This document shows, piece by piece, positions 6,860 to 14,879 of a stretch of 36,061 nt of DNA. Made by a program: the position numbers and the translations under genes. Position 1 is the stretch's first letter; each line of letters starts with the position of its first letter. The notes below the pieces were generated by a model. The model ran no database searches, had not been told where the DNA came from, and was given only the letters and a program-made list of their open reading frames with translations. The stretch lies in NCBI GenBank assembly GCA_020247005.1, contig JADCJN010000250.1, forward strand, positions 1 to 36,061, in the 5' to 3' direction. The stretch comes from Silvanigrellales bacterium (lineage in GTDB: Bacteria; Bdellovibrionota_B; Oligoflexia; Silvanigrellales; Silvanigrellaceae).

Positions 6860-7936
6860 GTGCCCTTGTTCCTTTCTGTTGTTTCTTTGCTTCACATGGC
6901 GATGCCGGCCACTCCGTTGGTTCTTCAAACGGGGTCGTTCACGTTGGCGCAAGCGCGACCTCGCTCTCGGAGTGGAATTGAAGCACCGCCTAAGGAAAAA
7001 GCTCCGGTCGTTGAGGACGCAGGGAACGGCATTCTTCCGCCGGAAGAAACAGGCCTGCATGGGAAGGACGTTGAGACCCCCCTCGAACGTCGCCGCCGGC
7101 TGGAAGAGGCCGGTATTGTGGCCCCTCCTCCCGAAAGAAAGCGCGTGCTTGCTCCATGGGAAAAGATCGGTGAAGCCTTGCTCTCGGAAACACAGGATAC
7201 CGCGGGTGAACCTCTGCCTATCGGCTTTCGGATAGACTCCAACTTTGGAAGCTGGACAGCACTCAAGGCCCCGAGCCAAACCCGTTATGTTCCCGACTTC
7301 TCTTACGGTTTCTCGATTTTATTTCCTTTGGGCATGCCTGTGAAGGGCCCCACGGGGCGTACGAGGTCTTTTTTCCTCGGACCCTCGGCCGTGTTTTACA
7401 ACGGCGGCACATTTCAGGTGCAAAAGAACGCCTACGGAGGGGAAAGCGACGTTTATGCCGATACAAACGTGACCGAAGCCGGGGTCGACCTTTTGTTGGC
7501 TGAAGGCATGCCCCTCACGCGGTATGGTTTGTTGTCGGCGGAAGCGCGCGTCACTTACGCTCCCCTGCGTCAGGTGCGAGCCGTCTACGAGACGCAGACG
7601 CAAACACCGGTGCGGTCGGAGGTGGGCTCTCACACGCGCTTGAATTGGTACGGAGTGGGGCTTGGCGTTAGCGCTGTGTTCCACCTCGCACGCACGGTGG
7701 GTGTGGGACCCTTCTTGAGCGTTTCTTTTGCCTCGCCCACACAGGCGAAGCTCCGCATGGGCCTGCAGGTGCTTTTCACGTCGACCCATCCGGGTGCGCC
7801 TCCTTTGCCTCCTCCGTCTGAAGACCCCACCACACCCAGCGCTGTTTTGAAAGGAACACGGTTCGATAAGCCGACTGGAACCTCTGTTGTGGCGCCCAAT
7901 GGAGCGTCGTTGCCGACCCCCAAGGAGACGCCGTGA
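6860..7936 (+). CDS. Outer-membrane beta-barrel-like protein of unknown function
   Basis: The 358-residue protein opens with a hydrophobic signal-like segment, then a charged Pro-rich linker (residues about 35-105). A C-terminal region follows with alternating hydrophobic and polar residues and many Gly, Tyr and Phe (FSYGFSILFPLG, YGVGLGVSAVFHLA, GPFLSVSFASP). That pattern suggests eight or so beta strands of a small outer-membrane barrel. The last 45 residues are Pro/Thr-rich. The GTG at 6860 is the longest start, but GGAG at 6855-6858 is better spaced for TTG at 6866. It overlaps the next gene by GTGA and heads a three-gene operon with a lipoprotein and a cyclic-nucleotide-binding-like protein. 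Confidence 0.65.
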   Translation: MPLFLSVVSLLHMAMPATPLVLQTGSFTLAQARPRSRSGIEAPPKEKAPVVEDAGNGILPPEETGLHGKDVETPLERRRRLEEAGIVAPPPERKRVLAPWEKIGEALLSETQDTAGEPLPIGFRIDSNFGSWTALKAPSQTRYVPDFSYGFSILFPLGMPVKGPTGRTRSFFLGPSAVFYNGGTFQVQKNAYGGESDVYADTNVTEAGVDLLLAEGMPLTRYGLLSAEARVTYAPLRQVRAVYETQTQTPVRSEVGSHTRLNWYGVGLGVSAVFHLARTVGVGPFLSVSFASPTQAKLRMGLQVLFTSTHPGAPPLPPPSEDPTTPSAVLKGTRFDKPTGTSVVAPNGASLPTPKETP

Positions 7937-8649
7937 AATTCTGGATACTTGCTTTAGCCCCCTGTTGCTTTGCTTTGGGGGCATGTGCGTCGTGGGTCAA
8001 AGAAACAGACGCCGGTGCGCCGGCAGGAGCAGAGAGCTCGAAAACGAAGATCGAAGCCGAGGGCAACGAAGACCCCTTGGCCGACGAGGAAGCAAAACCC
8101 AATTTGAGTTCGAATGGGGGCGCGGTCACTCCGACGCCTGCGCCCAAGTTTCTTCCCGCCGCCCTGCCGCTTCCCGCGACACGGACTTTGTTTGGCCTTC
8201 GGAGGTTTTTGGAAGACTACGGAGACGCTTACCGGGCTTACGCTCCCCTTCAGAAGGAATACAAAGCGCTCTTTCAAGCTGTGGCTTTCCTCGATGATCC
8301 GGAAGCCAAAGACCTCACGCAGGTGCGCACACGCCTGCGTGAAAATTTGGAACGGGCGCATTGGGCGTTCCTGGCCGGTGTATACGAAACACTCGATTTC
8401 CTTGGCAACCGCTCGCGCGACATGCTGCATATCGACAAAGAAAAAAACTTCCTTCGACGCATGAGAGTATTGGCATTCCTCGCCGAGGAACTCGACTCGA
8501 GCGCTGCTACGAGCGACAAGTACACAGGATTTATTCGGGAGCTGTACAAAGAAACCTCCGAAAGGCACTTTGGTCGAAGGGTAAAAGCGCGCGGAAAAGG
8601 CGAGCCGCAAGAGTCGCGCGCCCCGTTGGAAACCTCTGGAGACGAGTGA
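7933..8649 (+). CDS. Hypothetical lipoprotein, helical
   Basis: This 238-residue protein has a short signal peptide with lipobox LGAC (Cys18). A low-complexity acidic linker (about 25-75) is followed by a helical domain (about 80-215) rich in Leu, Arg and Glu (LRRFLEDYGDAYRAY, LRRMRVLAFLAEEL). I do not recognise a family. The start codon GTG overlaps the upstream stop and has AAGGAG in front, so it is translationally coupled to the barrel-like protein. The two may form an outer-membrane complex. The next gene starts one base after its stop. Confidence 0.72.
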   Translation: MKFWILALAPCCFALGACASWVKETDAGAPAGAESSKTKIEAEGNEDPLADEEAKPNLSSNGGAVTPTPAPKFLPAALPLPATRTLFGLRRFLEDYGDAYRAYAPLQKEYKALFQAVAFLDDPEAKDLTQVRTRLRENLERAHWAFLAGVYETLDFLGNRSRDMLHIDKEKNFLRRMRVLAFLAEELDSSAATSDKYTGFIRELYKETSERHFGRRVKARGKGEPQESRAPLETSGDE

Positions 8650-8650
8650 C

Positions 8651-9127
8651 ATGACTCCCAACGCCGCCGGTGCACTGGACTTCAACCCCGATGCCCTCCA
8701 TGGTTTCGCCTTGTTCGCGCGCCTCGCTTCTGACGAAAGAGTGCTTCTTGCTCGCTGCATGCAACGACGGATGTTTTGTACCGGAGAAACACTGACTAAA
8801 CAGGGTTCGAAAGCTGTTTCTTTATATTGCATTCTTTCGGGAGCCGTAGACGTTATTGTGAATTTTCCGGGCGCCGCCAAAACAGAAAAAGTGGCGTCTT
8901 TAGGTGAAGGCCACACCGTTGGCGACTTCGCGCTTGCGGAAGTCGGAGAATGCACAGCCACCACTCTTGCGACAAAGGAAACGTACGTCGTAGAGGGCAA
9001 CGTGGAAGCCATGCTCGCGCTGTTCGAACGTCAGCCCGAGCTCGGCAAAAAGGTGTACCGAGCGCTTTCTAAATTGCTAGTGGCACGCGTGCATGAACTC
9101 AACAAGAACCTGTTCTACTTGCTTTAG
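8651..9127 (+). CDS. Stand-alone cyclic-nucleotide-binding-fold protein, binding site degenerate
   Basis: The 158-residue protein is a single Crp-like cNMP-binding domain (beta-roll about 25-125 plus C-terminal helices) with no helix-turn-helix. FALFARL and GETLTKQG are typical of the fold. The phosphate-binding cassette reads GDFALAEVGECTATT at 91-105. The usual GE is GD, and the Arg that clamps the cyclic phosphate is absent from the 99-104 stretch. It therefore probably does not bind cAMP or cGMP in the normal way and may be a sensor of something else or a structural module. It is the third gene of an operon with a barrel-like protein and a lipoprotein. Its 3' end overlaps the convergent small secreted-protein gene by 4 bp. 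Confidence 0.8.
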   Translation: MTPNAAGALDFNPDALHGFALFARLASDERVLLARCMQRRMFCTGETLTKQGSKAVSLYCILSGAVDVIVNFPGAAKTEKVASLGEGHTVGDFALAEVGECTATTLATKETYVVEGNVEAMLALFERQPELGKKVYRALSKLLVARVHELNKNLFYLL

Positions 9128-9495
9128 AACGCCGAACAGGCCTTCGAACAAGCTTTCGCACTTGCGACGAGAGGCGCATTGGGGGGAAACGCTTTCGTCG
9201 ACTCCTGGAAGGCATCACACACCGCCGCACAGGTGCGGGCCATGTCGGCTGTGAAAGGGGAGCGACGCGACGCAAAACCCCGCACCGTGGCGCAGGCCTC
9301 TAGAACGTCAAGACGCGACGCTTCCCACGGCGGCTTTGTTTCGTTGGGGCTTGTGTTTGGGCTCACCACCGAAAATGCAGACACGCAGAGCGCAGCGGCG
9401 TTCTCGAGTGCACCAAAACGCGCTTCACTTGACTTTGAGGAAGCCGAAGCGACAGAGAATGCGGCGGCGAGAAACGCAATAAGTATGGACGGCAT
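9124..9495 (-). CDS. Small secreted Cys-rich protein
   Basis: The 123-residue product starts with a hydrophobic signal-like segment (SILIAFLAAAFSVASA). It has Cys at 37, 68, 89, 93, 116 and 120, including two CxxxC pairs (CAAVC, CSKAC) in predicted helices. The arrangement recalls the helical Cys-rich DUF326/copper-storage type proteins, but it is shorter and the match is only by eye. The gene lies 29 bp behind the aminomutase gene on the same strand, with GGGA eight bases before the ATG, so it is probably the last gene of that operon. The competing plus-strand frame has no recognisable content. It could bind metal or hold disulfides outside the cytoplasm. Confidence 0.55.
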   Translation of the reverse strand: MPSILIAFLAAAFSVASASSKSSEARFGALENAAALCVSAFSVVSPNTSPNETKPPWEASRLDVLEACATVRGFASRRSPFTADMARTCAAVCDAFQESTKAFPPNAPLVASAKACSKACSAF

Positions 9496-9524
9496 GCGGA
9501 CTTTCCCGTGCTACAAGTGGGTGC

Positions 9525-10748
9525 CTAGAGTCGAACGACGTGGGGTTTGCGTTCTTCAGGAACATCGAGCAAAGGCCGCTTTGGTTCGTATGTGCCGAGT
9601 GGGTTGGGCTCACCCCAGAGTTTGCCTCCGTTGGTTTCAACGACGACTTCGTCGCCTTGGCGACCCACAACATGGTTGGGCGACAGCGGAACCTTTCCAA
9701 AAGGCGTGTCGAGCACGTACTGGGGAATGGCAAAGCCCGTTGTGTTCCCCCGAAGGGAACGCATGAGGTCGAGGCCTTTTTCCACGGGCACTCGCAAATG
9801 CCCGGTGCCTTCCACAATTTGTGCCTGATAAATGTAGTAGGGACGGGCCCGGATACGCACAAGGCCTTCCACCAGCGCTTTGAGACGCTCCGGAGTGTCG
9901 TTGACACCTTTGAGCAACACAGCCTGATTCCCCACGGGAATGCCTTCGCGCAGAAGGGTGTCGACGGCTGCGGTGGCTTCCGGTGTGATTTCTTCTGCGC
10001 AATTGAAGTGCGTGTTCACCCAAATAGGGTGGTACTTCGCCAGCATTTTCGCGAGTTCGGGGGTCACACGATAGGGCAAGGTGACGGGCACACGGGTGCC
10101 GATACGCAGAATCTCGACGTGGGGAATGGCTCGCAGTCGCGAGAGGAGGTTTTCGAGAGTGGCGTCGTTTGCGATGAGGGGATCGCCGCCTGTGATCAGA
10201 ACGTCGCGAATGCGCGAATTCGACGCGATGTAGGCGATGCCAGCGTCGACAATGGTTTTGTTGAAGTGAAGGCCGACTTCTTCGTCGCGGCGCTTCCGAA
10301 AACAATAGCGGCAATACACGGGGCAGAGTTGGGCGACGCAAAAGGCGACTCGGTCTTCATACACATGCACCACCTCTTTCACAGGAGAGTTGGTGACCTC
10401 CTTGAGGGGGTCGGCAACCCCAAGCGCATCCACTTGCTCTTCCATGACGGGGAGGGCCTGCACGCGCACAGGACAACGGGCGTCTCCTGCAGACATGAGT
10501 GCGACGTAGTAGGGCGTGATGCCGGCGTGGAATTTTTCCTTGAGCGCCACGAAGGCTTCTTGTTCGCTCCCCGTGAGCGAAAGAAGGCCGGCGCATTCTT
10601 CGGCGCTCTGCACTTGATGCTTCATTTGCCAGCGCCAATTCGAAAACGTTTCGGGTGAAACATTGAAGAGGCGCGCTCCGTGCGCAGTGATGTCTTCTTT
10701 GCGGGACGCCGTACGAGTGTGAAGCGCAGTGGGAGAAAGGAAGGACAT
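9525..10748 (-). CDS. KamA-family radical SAM/PLP aminomutase (lysine 2,3-aminomutase-like)
   Basis: The 407-residue protein has the radical SAM cluster motif CPVYCRYC at 142-149, GGDP at 187-190 and the family blocks NTHFN, GIPVGNQ, GVND and RPYYIYQ. Arg151, two residues after the cluster, matches the KamA Arg that binds the substrate carboxylate. Lys352 in FGKVPL is the likely PLP lysine. Of the two Asp residues that bind the lysine epsilon-amino group in KamA (Asp293 and Asp330), the second is kept as Asp347, but the first is Gln310 (YQAQ instead of YQCD). The C-terminal Cys-x-Cys-xx-Cys zinc motif is missing. The substrate may therefore not be lysine. The gene follows the PLA2-like lipoprotein gene by 15 bp, with AAGGA before the ATG. 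Confidence 0.88.
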   Translation of the reverse strand: MSFLSPTALHTRTASRKEDITAHGARLFNVSPETFSNWRWQMKHQVQSAEECAGLLSLTGSEQEAFVALKEKFHAGITPYYVALMSAGDARCPVRVQALPVMEEQVDALGVADPLKEVTNSPVKEVVHVYEDRVAFCVAQLCPVYCRYCFRKRRDEEVGLHFNKTIVDAGIAYIASNSRIRDVLITGGDPLIANDATLENLLSRLRAIPHVEILRIGTRVPVTLPYRVTPELAKMLAKYHPIWVNTHFNCAEEITPEATAAVDTLLREGIPVGNQAVLLKGVNDTPERLKALVEGLVRIRARPYYIYQAQIVEGTGHLRVPVEKGLDLMRSLRGNTTGFAIPQYVLDTPFGKVPLSPNHVVGRQGDEVVVETNGGKLWGEPNPLGTYEPKRPLLDVPEERKPHVVRL

Positions 10749-10763
10749 GGAAGAAACGTTTCC

Positions 10764-11267
10764 TTAGGGAGGCGTGGGAGTGGCTTTTGGTTTCGCGGCC
10801 TCTTGAGCGCGGCGGAAGGCATCCGCCCCTTTGGCTGACACCTGAGTGTAATACTCCTTGGCAATGTCTCGGCACAAGCGCCGCGAGGGCGTGCAGGCGT
10901 CGTCGGCGTACACCGTTTCGCATTCCTTTTCCAGGTCGGCGCGGAAACCGGCGTCGCAGGTTTCTCGCTTTTGGCCCAAGGAGTCGTAGCAAGTGTCGTG
11001 AGCCACACACGCGGCGGCGAAATTGGCGTTCACGCGGGAGTCGCCGCAGAGGCCGAGCCAACTTTCCGGCACGAAAGACGCGCTGAAACTCCCTTCCGGC
11101 CCGCAGGCCTTCGAGGCGGGAGCGGGTCGAAACTCGTCTTCCACTTTTTCTTGAGCATCTTCGGCAGCCTTGCCGCAGGCGCCCAAGGTTGTGGCCATGG
11201 TGCCCAGGAGGACAACGACGGACACAGAGACGAGTGCAGGGGCGAACCGGAGGGGCATCGTCGGCAT
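10764..11267 (-). CDS. Phospholipase A2-like lipoprotein
   Basis: The 167-residue protein has a signal peptide ending in LGAC (Cys31), a canonical lipobox. The domain that follows carries CVAHDTCYDSLG at 87-98, the hallmark CxxHDxCY active site of secreted phospholipases A2, with catalytic His90-Asp91. Cys55, 74, 104, 116, 125 and 132 could form disulfides. The size and the later CDxxF segment resemble the small prokaryotic/fungal PLA2 group. Such enzymes hydrolyse the sn-2 ester of phospholipids, usually with calcium; I cannot locate the calcium loop with certainty. AAGGAG six bases before the ATG supports the start. It is the first gene of an operon with the aminomutase and the Cys-rich protein. 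Confidence 0.75.
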   Translation of the reverse strand: MPTMPLRFAPALVSVSVVVLLGTMATTLGACGKAAEDAQEKVEDEFRPAPASKACGPEGSFSASFVPESWLGLCGDSRVNANFAAACVAHDTCYDSLGQKRETCDAGFRADLEKECETVYADDACTPSRRLCRDIAKEYYTQVSAKGADAFRRAQEAAKPKATPTPP

Positions 11268-11351
11268 CGGCTTCTCCTTCTGGAGTGGTGTGGTTTATCC
11301 TCGACGTCTTCAGTAGGTCAGCAACATCCCGTGGACAAGGGTTTTTAGCGC

Positions 11352-12419
11352 ATGCGCCGTACGATACACACATGGAAGAACACGGGTTTCACTTGGATAG
11401 ACGTCGTCGACCCCTCTCTGGAGGATGCCATTTTCCTGGAAGAAACGTACCAGCTATCCCACACGGCTGTGCAGGACTGCCTGGAACCCGTTCATCTGCC
11501 CCATTTTGTGCGCACTGACACCTGGGCAGAGCTCCTTTTGCGCGGATACGATTCGCAAAGTGTGAGAAGCGACACCGTTCAAGACGTGACCCGCAAGCTT
11601 GTCATTTTTTGGGGCCAGTCGTTCCTCATCACCGTGAAACGCAAAGACCCCCCCTTTTTTGGGGAGCTCGTCGCACGCATCGTGGCAGAAATAGGGGACG
11701 ACGATCTGCCAAAAAACGGGAAGGAAGGGCGCTCTGCGCGCGAAATAGTGGAAGATTGCGTGGTGAGGCTCGCCTCGGGCGTCATCGTTTCGTTCGACCC
11801 CGCGCTCGAGGCGATTGAGACCTCCATAGACAAAAGCGAATCGGCCGCGCAAAATATGGCGAACCGAGGTGCAACGACGGGTTCCGCTGAACTCCGAGAA
11901 CTTCACGCCCTGAAGCGCAAGGCAACCATCCTTCGTCGCACGCTTTGGCGCACCGTCGGCGTTCTGGAAACGGCGCGCGGAGAATTCGCCGAAAAGAAAC
12001 AAGCGCGTTGGCGGCGCGTGTGTGAATTGGCGCAACGCACGCATTTCTATTCAGAAGAACTCGAGCAGGCGGTGGCGGGAGTGATGGCGCTTCAGCTCGC
12101 AATGTCGAATTATCACATCGCGGAGGCGAGCCACCGCACCAACGAGGTGATGCGCACTCTCACACTTTTTTCCGTCGTTTTTCTGCCACTGTCTTTCATC
12201 GCCGGGGTGTATGGAATGAATTTCGACAACATCCCCGAGCTGCGCTACCAGAATGGGTATTTCTGGACTTTGGGAGGAATGGGTTTTATTTCGCTTGGCC
12301 TTCTCATCTGGTTCCTCAGAAAAGGATACCTTCCCAAAGACTGGTACTCTCGACTTCTGCAGTCCAAAAAAGAAGAAGATGCGCCCAGAAAACAACGGCA
12401 CAGGAGACAGGCGCGGTGA
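11352..12419 (+). CDS. corA: CorA-family magnesium/divalent cation transporter
   Basis: The 355-residue protein has the CorA plan: an N-terminal alpha/beta cytoplasmic domain, long helices, then two C-terminal transmembrane helices. The signature GMN is at 288-290 (YGMNFDNIPE), right after the first helix (VVFLPLSFIAGV). The second helix is FWTLGGMGFISLGLLIWFL. A basic tail (KKEEDAPRKQRHRRQAR) ends the protein. CorA pentamers take up Mg2+ and other divalent ions across the inner membrane. The gene is divergent from the PLA2 operon over 84 bp and overlaps the next gene by GTGA. Confidence 0.92.
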   Translation: MRRTIHTWKNTGFTWIDVVDPSLEDAIFLEETYQLSHTAVQDCLEPVHLPHFVRTDTWAELLLRGYDSQSVRSDTVQDVTRKLVIFWGQSFLITVKRKDPPFFGELVARIVAEIGDDDLPKNGKEGRSAREIVEDCVVRLASGVIVSFDPALEAIETSIDKSESAAQNMANRGATTGSAELRELHALKRKATILRRTLWRTVGVLETARGEFAEKKQARWRRVCELAQRTHFYSEELEQAVAGVMALQLAMSNYHIAEASHRTNEVMRTLTLFSVVFLPLSFIAGVYGMNFDNIPELRYQNGYFWTLGGMGFISLGLLIWFLRKGYLPKDWYSRLLQSKKEEDAPRKQRHRRQAR

Positions 12420-13501
12420 AAGCTCTTCTCCTGAAGGGGCAAGGTGGGTGGGACAGACTTGCGTTCGGCGAAGTGGGCGAACCTTGGCCTGAAGACGATG
12501 AATGTCTCGTGAATGTTCATGCCGTCGGCTTAGACGCGATCGATTTGAAAGACATTGCGGGTGCCTCAGATGCCCTTCGCGAGCCCTCCTTTCCCGCTGT
12601 TCCTGGGTTTGCTTTCGCCGGCGTGGTTGTGCGGACGGGCGCCCGTGTCACGCGGTTTCGTGCCGGCGATGCGGTTGTAGGATGCCTTGGCGGTGAGCGC
12701 AGAGGAGCTCTTGCGGAACGCTGCCTTGCTCTGGAGTGCGAACTCGCTCACAAACCGCGCGGGCTTTCCTTCGAGGAGGCTGCGGGTGTTCCCTTGGCAG
12801 CCCTCGGAGCTTGGCAGGGCGTGCATGAGGTGTTGTCGTTGACCTCCGAAGACACGCTGCTTGTGGCCACGGGAGCGCAAGGTGGCCTGTCGACGTGGGT
12901 TGTTCAGATAGCCAAGGAAGCAGGCGCGAATGTGGTTGTGGCAGGGCCTGCGTCGCGCAGGGAGCTCACAGAGTCATTGGGTGCCAAGGCTTTCCTGCAA
13001 GAAGGCGAGGCGTGGCCTTCTTCGGTGCCTGCGCCCACTGCGGCGTTCCTCGCCGCATCAGGCGATGTGCTTGCGGCTCTTGTGAAAGGTTTGCCTGCCG
13101 GTGCGCGCGTTGTGAACTGCGATGGTCCGGTGCCTCCCCACGCGCGTCTTCCGGGAAGTGGTTCGAAGGCAGAACCCGTTGGCATGGGCCAGCGTGGCTC
13201 AGCATTCCGGCGGCTGCGCCTGTGGTCGGCGGGCCTTGGCATTCGTAAGCTCGTTCGCACACGGGGTGTGGCGTATGAGTTTTTGAGCCCGCGGGCCGAT
13301 GGCGGGCAGCTAGAAGCGATAACACGCGGGCTTGATGCGAGCCGTTACGTCGCGAAGACCGAGCGCGTTTATGAATTTCATGATGCCATCGCCGCTCTGA
13401 GGGCGTTTTCGGAATCGCCACCCGAAGGCGCCGCTGTGGTCCGAATGCCCATTGCCTGGCGCTCCCCTCGCGAGAGCTCCATGAAAAGGATGTTTAAATG
13501 A
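12416..13501 (+). CDS. Medium-chain dehydrogenase/reductase, quinone-oxidoreductase type
   Basis: The 361-residue protein matches the zinc-free branch of the medium-chain alcohol dehydrogenase superfamily. It has an N-terminal GroES-like domain (PGFAFAGVV near residue 62 and FRAGDAVVG), then a Rossmann domain with GAQGGLSTWVVQIAKEAGA near 152-170 for NAD(P)H. The catalytic-zinc Cys/His residues of alcohol dehydrogenases are not evident. It probably reduces quinones or activated double bonds with NADPH. GTG at 12416 overlaps the corA stop, so it is coupled to corA. Its own stop lies in a 14-bp repeat ladder that leads into the lolC start. Confidence 0.8.
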   Translation: MKALLLKGQGGWDRLAFGEVGEPWPEDDECLVNVHAVGLDAIDLKDIAGASDALREPSFPAVPGFAFAGVVVRTGARVTRFRAGDAVVGCLGGERRGALAERCLALECELAHKPRGLSFEEAAGVPLAALGAWQGVHEVLSLTSEDTLLVATGAQGGLSTWVVQIAKEAGANVVVAGPASRRELTESLGAKAFLQEGEAWPSSVPAPTAAFLAASGDVLAALVKGLPAGARVVNCDGPVPPHARLPGSGSKAEPVGMGQRGSAFRRLRLWSAGLGIRKLVRTRGVAYEFLSPRADGGQLEAITRGLDASRYVAKTERVYEFHDAIAALRAFSESPPEGAAVVRMPIAWRSPRESSMKRMFK

Positions 13502-13548
13502 GAAGGTTAAAATGAGAATTTTAAAATGGGAATTTTGACATGAACACG
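13494..13548 (+). repeat. 14-bp tandem repeat ladder with overlapping mini-ORFs before lolC
   Basis: Units at 13494-13506 (13 bp), 13507-13520, 13521-13534 and a decayed fourth at 13535-13548 follow the consensus TTAAAATGAGAATT. Each carries an ATG at 13498, 13512, 13526 and 13540, exactly 14 bp apart. The oxidoreductase stop overlaps the first ATG. The first mini-ORF (5 codons) ends at ATGA of the second ATG. The second (8 codons) ends at 13538. The third (5 codons) ends at ATGA of the fourth ATG, which starts lolC. Confidence 0.8.
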
Positions 13549-14853
13549 CCTGAGCACGGAAGTCGCCCTTCCTTTTTCAAAGGACGCGCCCTTCGGTTTC
13601 TTTTGTTTCGTTATCTTATCAGCTCGTTTCTTGCGAAACGGAGCCGGAGCCAGGCCACAATCGGCGTGGTGTTGCCCGTGCTTGGTGTCGCCATTGGCGT
13701 GGCCGCCTTCACGGTTGTGTTGAGTGTGATGACGGGCTTCGTGACGAACATGAAAGGACGCCTGCTCGGCTTGGAATCGCATATCGAGATCGTTCGCGCG
13801 GAAGGCTTCGGGAACATCGATGCCTCTGGGGAACTCCTTGAAAAACTCGAACGTCTCGACGGGAATGTTGTCGCCGCCGCGCCTTTTCAAAAAGGCGATG
13901 CGATTTTGCAGACACGCAGCCGAGCGGCCACAGTCCTCTTTATTGGCATTGATCCGGCGCGGGGCAAACAAAGCAGCGGCTTTGAAAAGTTTCTGACCGT
14001 GGAGCGTGACTTGCTCATTCTTTCCAAGGACGCCCAATCGCTTGAAGACGGAGCCTCGTTCCCTGCGGTTATTTTGGGTCGTGAACTTGCGAGCATGTTG
14101 AACGTGACTTTAGGCGACCGTGTCACACTCGTAAGCACCACCCCCGAAGACGGACCAGGGGGGCTCGCACCGCGGCAGATGCCTGTGGTTGTGGTCGACA
14201 TCCTTGCAACAGGCTCTCCCACTCACGACGCCAAGCTCGTGTTGGCGTCCGAGGCCACCGCCGCGGCATTCCTCGACATCGAGGGGGAGTGGGCCGGTGT
14301 GCAGCTCCGTCTCAAAGAACCTTTAGACGCCGAAAGCGTTGCAAAGACGCTCGATGTTGCGCTTGCTGCCGAGGGGCTTCGGGCCAAACCTTGGACCGAG
14401 GCCAACCGCACACTTCTGCGAGCGCTGAAGCTGGAGCGGTGGGGCATGAGTTTTGTCCTCTACATGGTCATTGTCGTTGGCTGTTTTTCTATCACCATCA
14501 CGCTGGTGCTCGCTGTGAAGCGCAAGGCGCGCGAAATGGCGATTTTGCGCGCCGTTGGATTCGAGAAAAAAGACCTTGGGCTTTTGTATCTTTTAGAGGG
14601 GTTTGTGATTGGAGCCATTGGGGCTGGCATCGGTTTGGCCGTGGGCTTGGGTCTTCTTGAAGTCATTCGATCGGCAAAATTCTCTTTTGTGAACCAAGTT
14701 TATGCCGGAAAAAACATCCCCGTCATTGTCGATTGGGAATCTATCGTGCTCGTCAGTGTAGGTTCGCTTGTTTTGGCGATGATCGCCGCCGTTTGGCCCG
14801 CTTGGGAAGTGATGAAAATCGACGTCGTAGAAACCCTTTCCGACAGGGCCTGA
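13540..14853 (+). CDS. lolC: LolC/LolE-type lipoprotein-releasing permease
   Basis: The 437-residue protein has the four-helix MacB/FtsX layout of lipoprotein-releasing permeases. The first transmembrane helix is at about 41-65 (VVLPVLGVAIGVAAFTVVL), a large periplasmic domain at 70-300, and three C-terminal helices at about 303-325, 346-376 and 402-423. The cytoplasmic motif RKAREMAILRAVGF before the third helix is typical of LolC/E. With LolD it would extract lipoproteins from the inner membrane for transfer to LolA. The ATPase gene lies 10 kb away (24115), not adjacent as in many genomes, and I see one permease gene rather than separate lolC and lolE. The ATG has only a weak GGGA ahead and may depend on translation through the repeat ladder. 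Confidence 0.85.
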   Translation: MNTPEHGSRPSFFKGRALRFLLFRYLISSFLAKRSRSQATIGVVLPVLGVAIGVAAFTVVLSVMTGFVTNMKGRLLGLESHIEIVRAEGFGNIDASGELLEKLERLDGNVVAAAPFQKGDAILQTRSRAATVLFIGIDPARGKQSSGFEKFLTVERDLLILSKDAQSLEDGASFPAVILGRELASMLNVTLGDRVTLVSTTPEDGPGGLAPRQMPVVVVDILATGSPTHDAKLVLASEATAAAFLDIEGEWAGVQLRLKEPLDAESVAKTLDVALAAEGLRAKPWTEANRTLLRALKLERWGMSFVLYMVIVVGCFSITITLVLAVKRKAREMAILRAVGFEKKDLGLLYLLEGFVIGAIGAGIGLAVGLGLLEVIRSAKFSFVNQVYAGKNIPVIVDWESIVLVSVGSLVLAMIAAVWPAWEVMKIDVVETLSDRA

Positions 14854-14879
14854 ACCTTCCGTATTCGCGCGCGCTGAGC

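Noticed and set aside
10357-11373. Minus-strand 338-residue Arg/Cys-rich open frame
   Set aside because: It overlaps the PLA2-like and aminomutase genes on the same strand in another frame; both of those have strong motifs.
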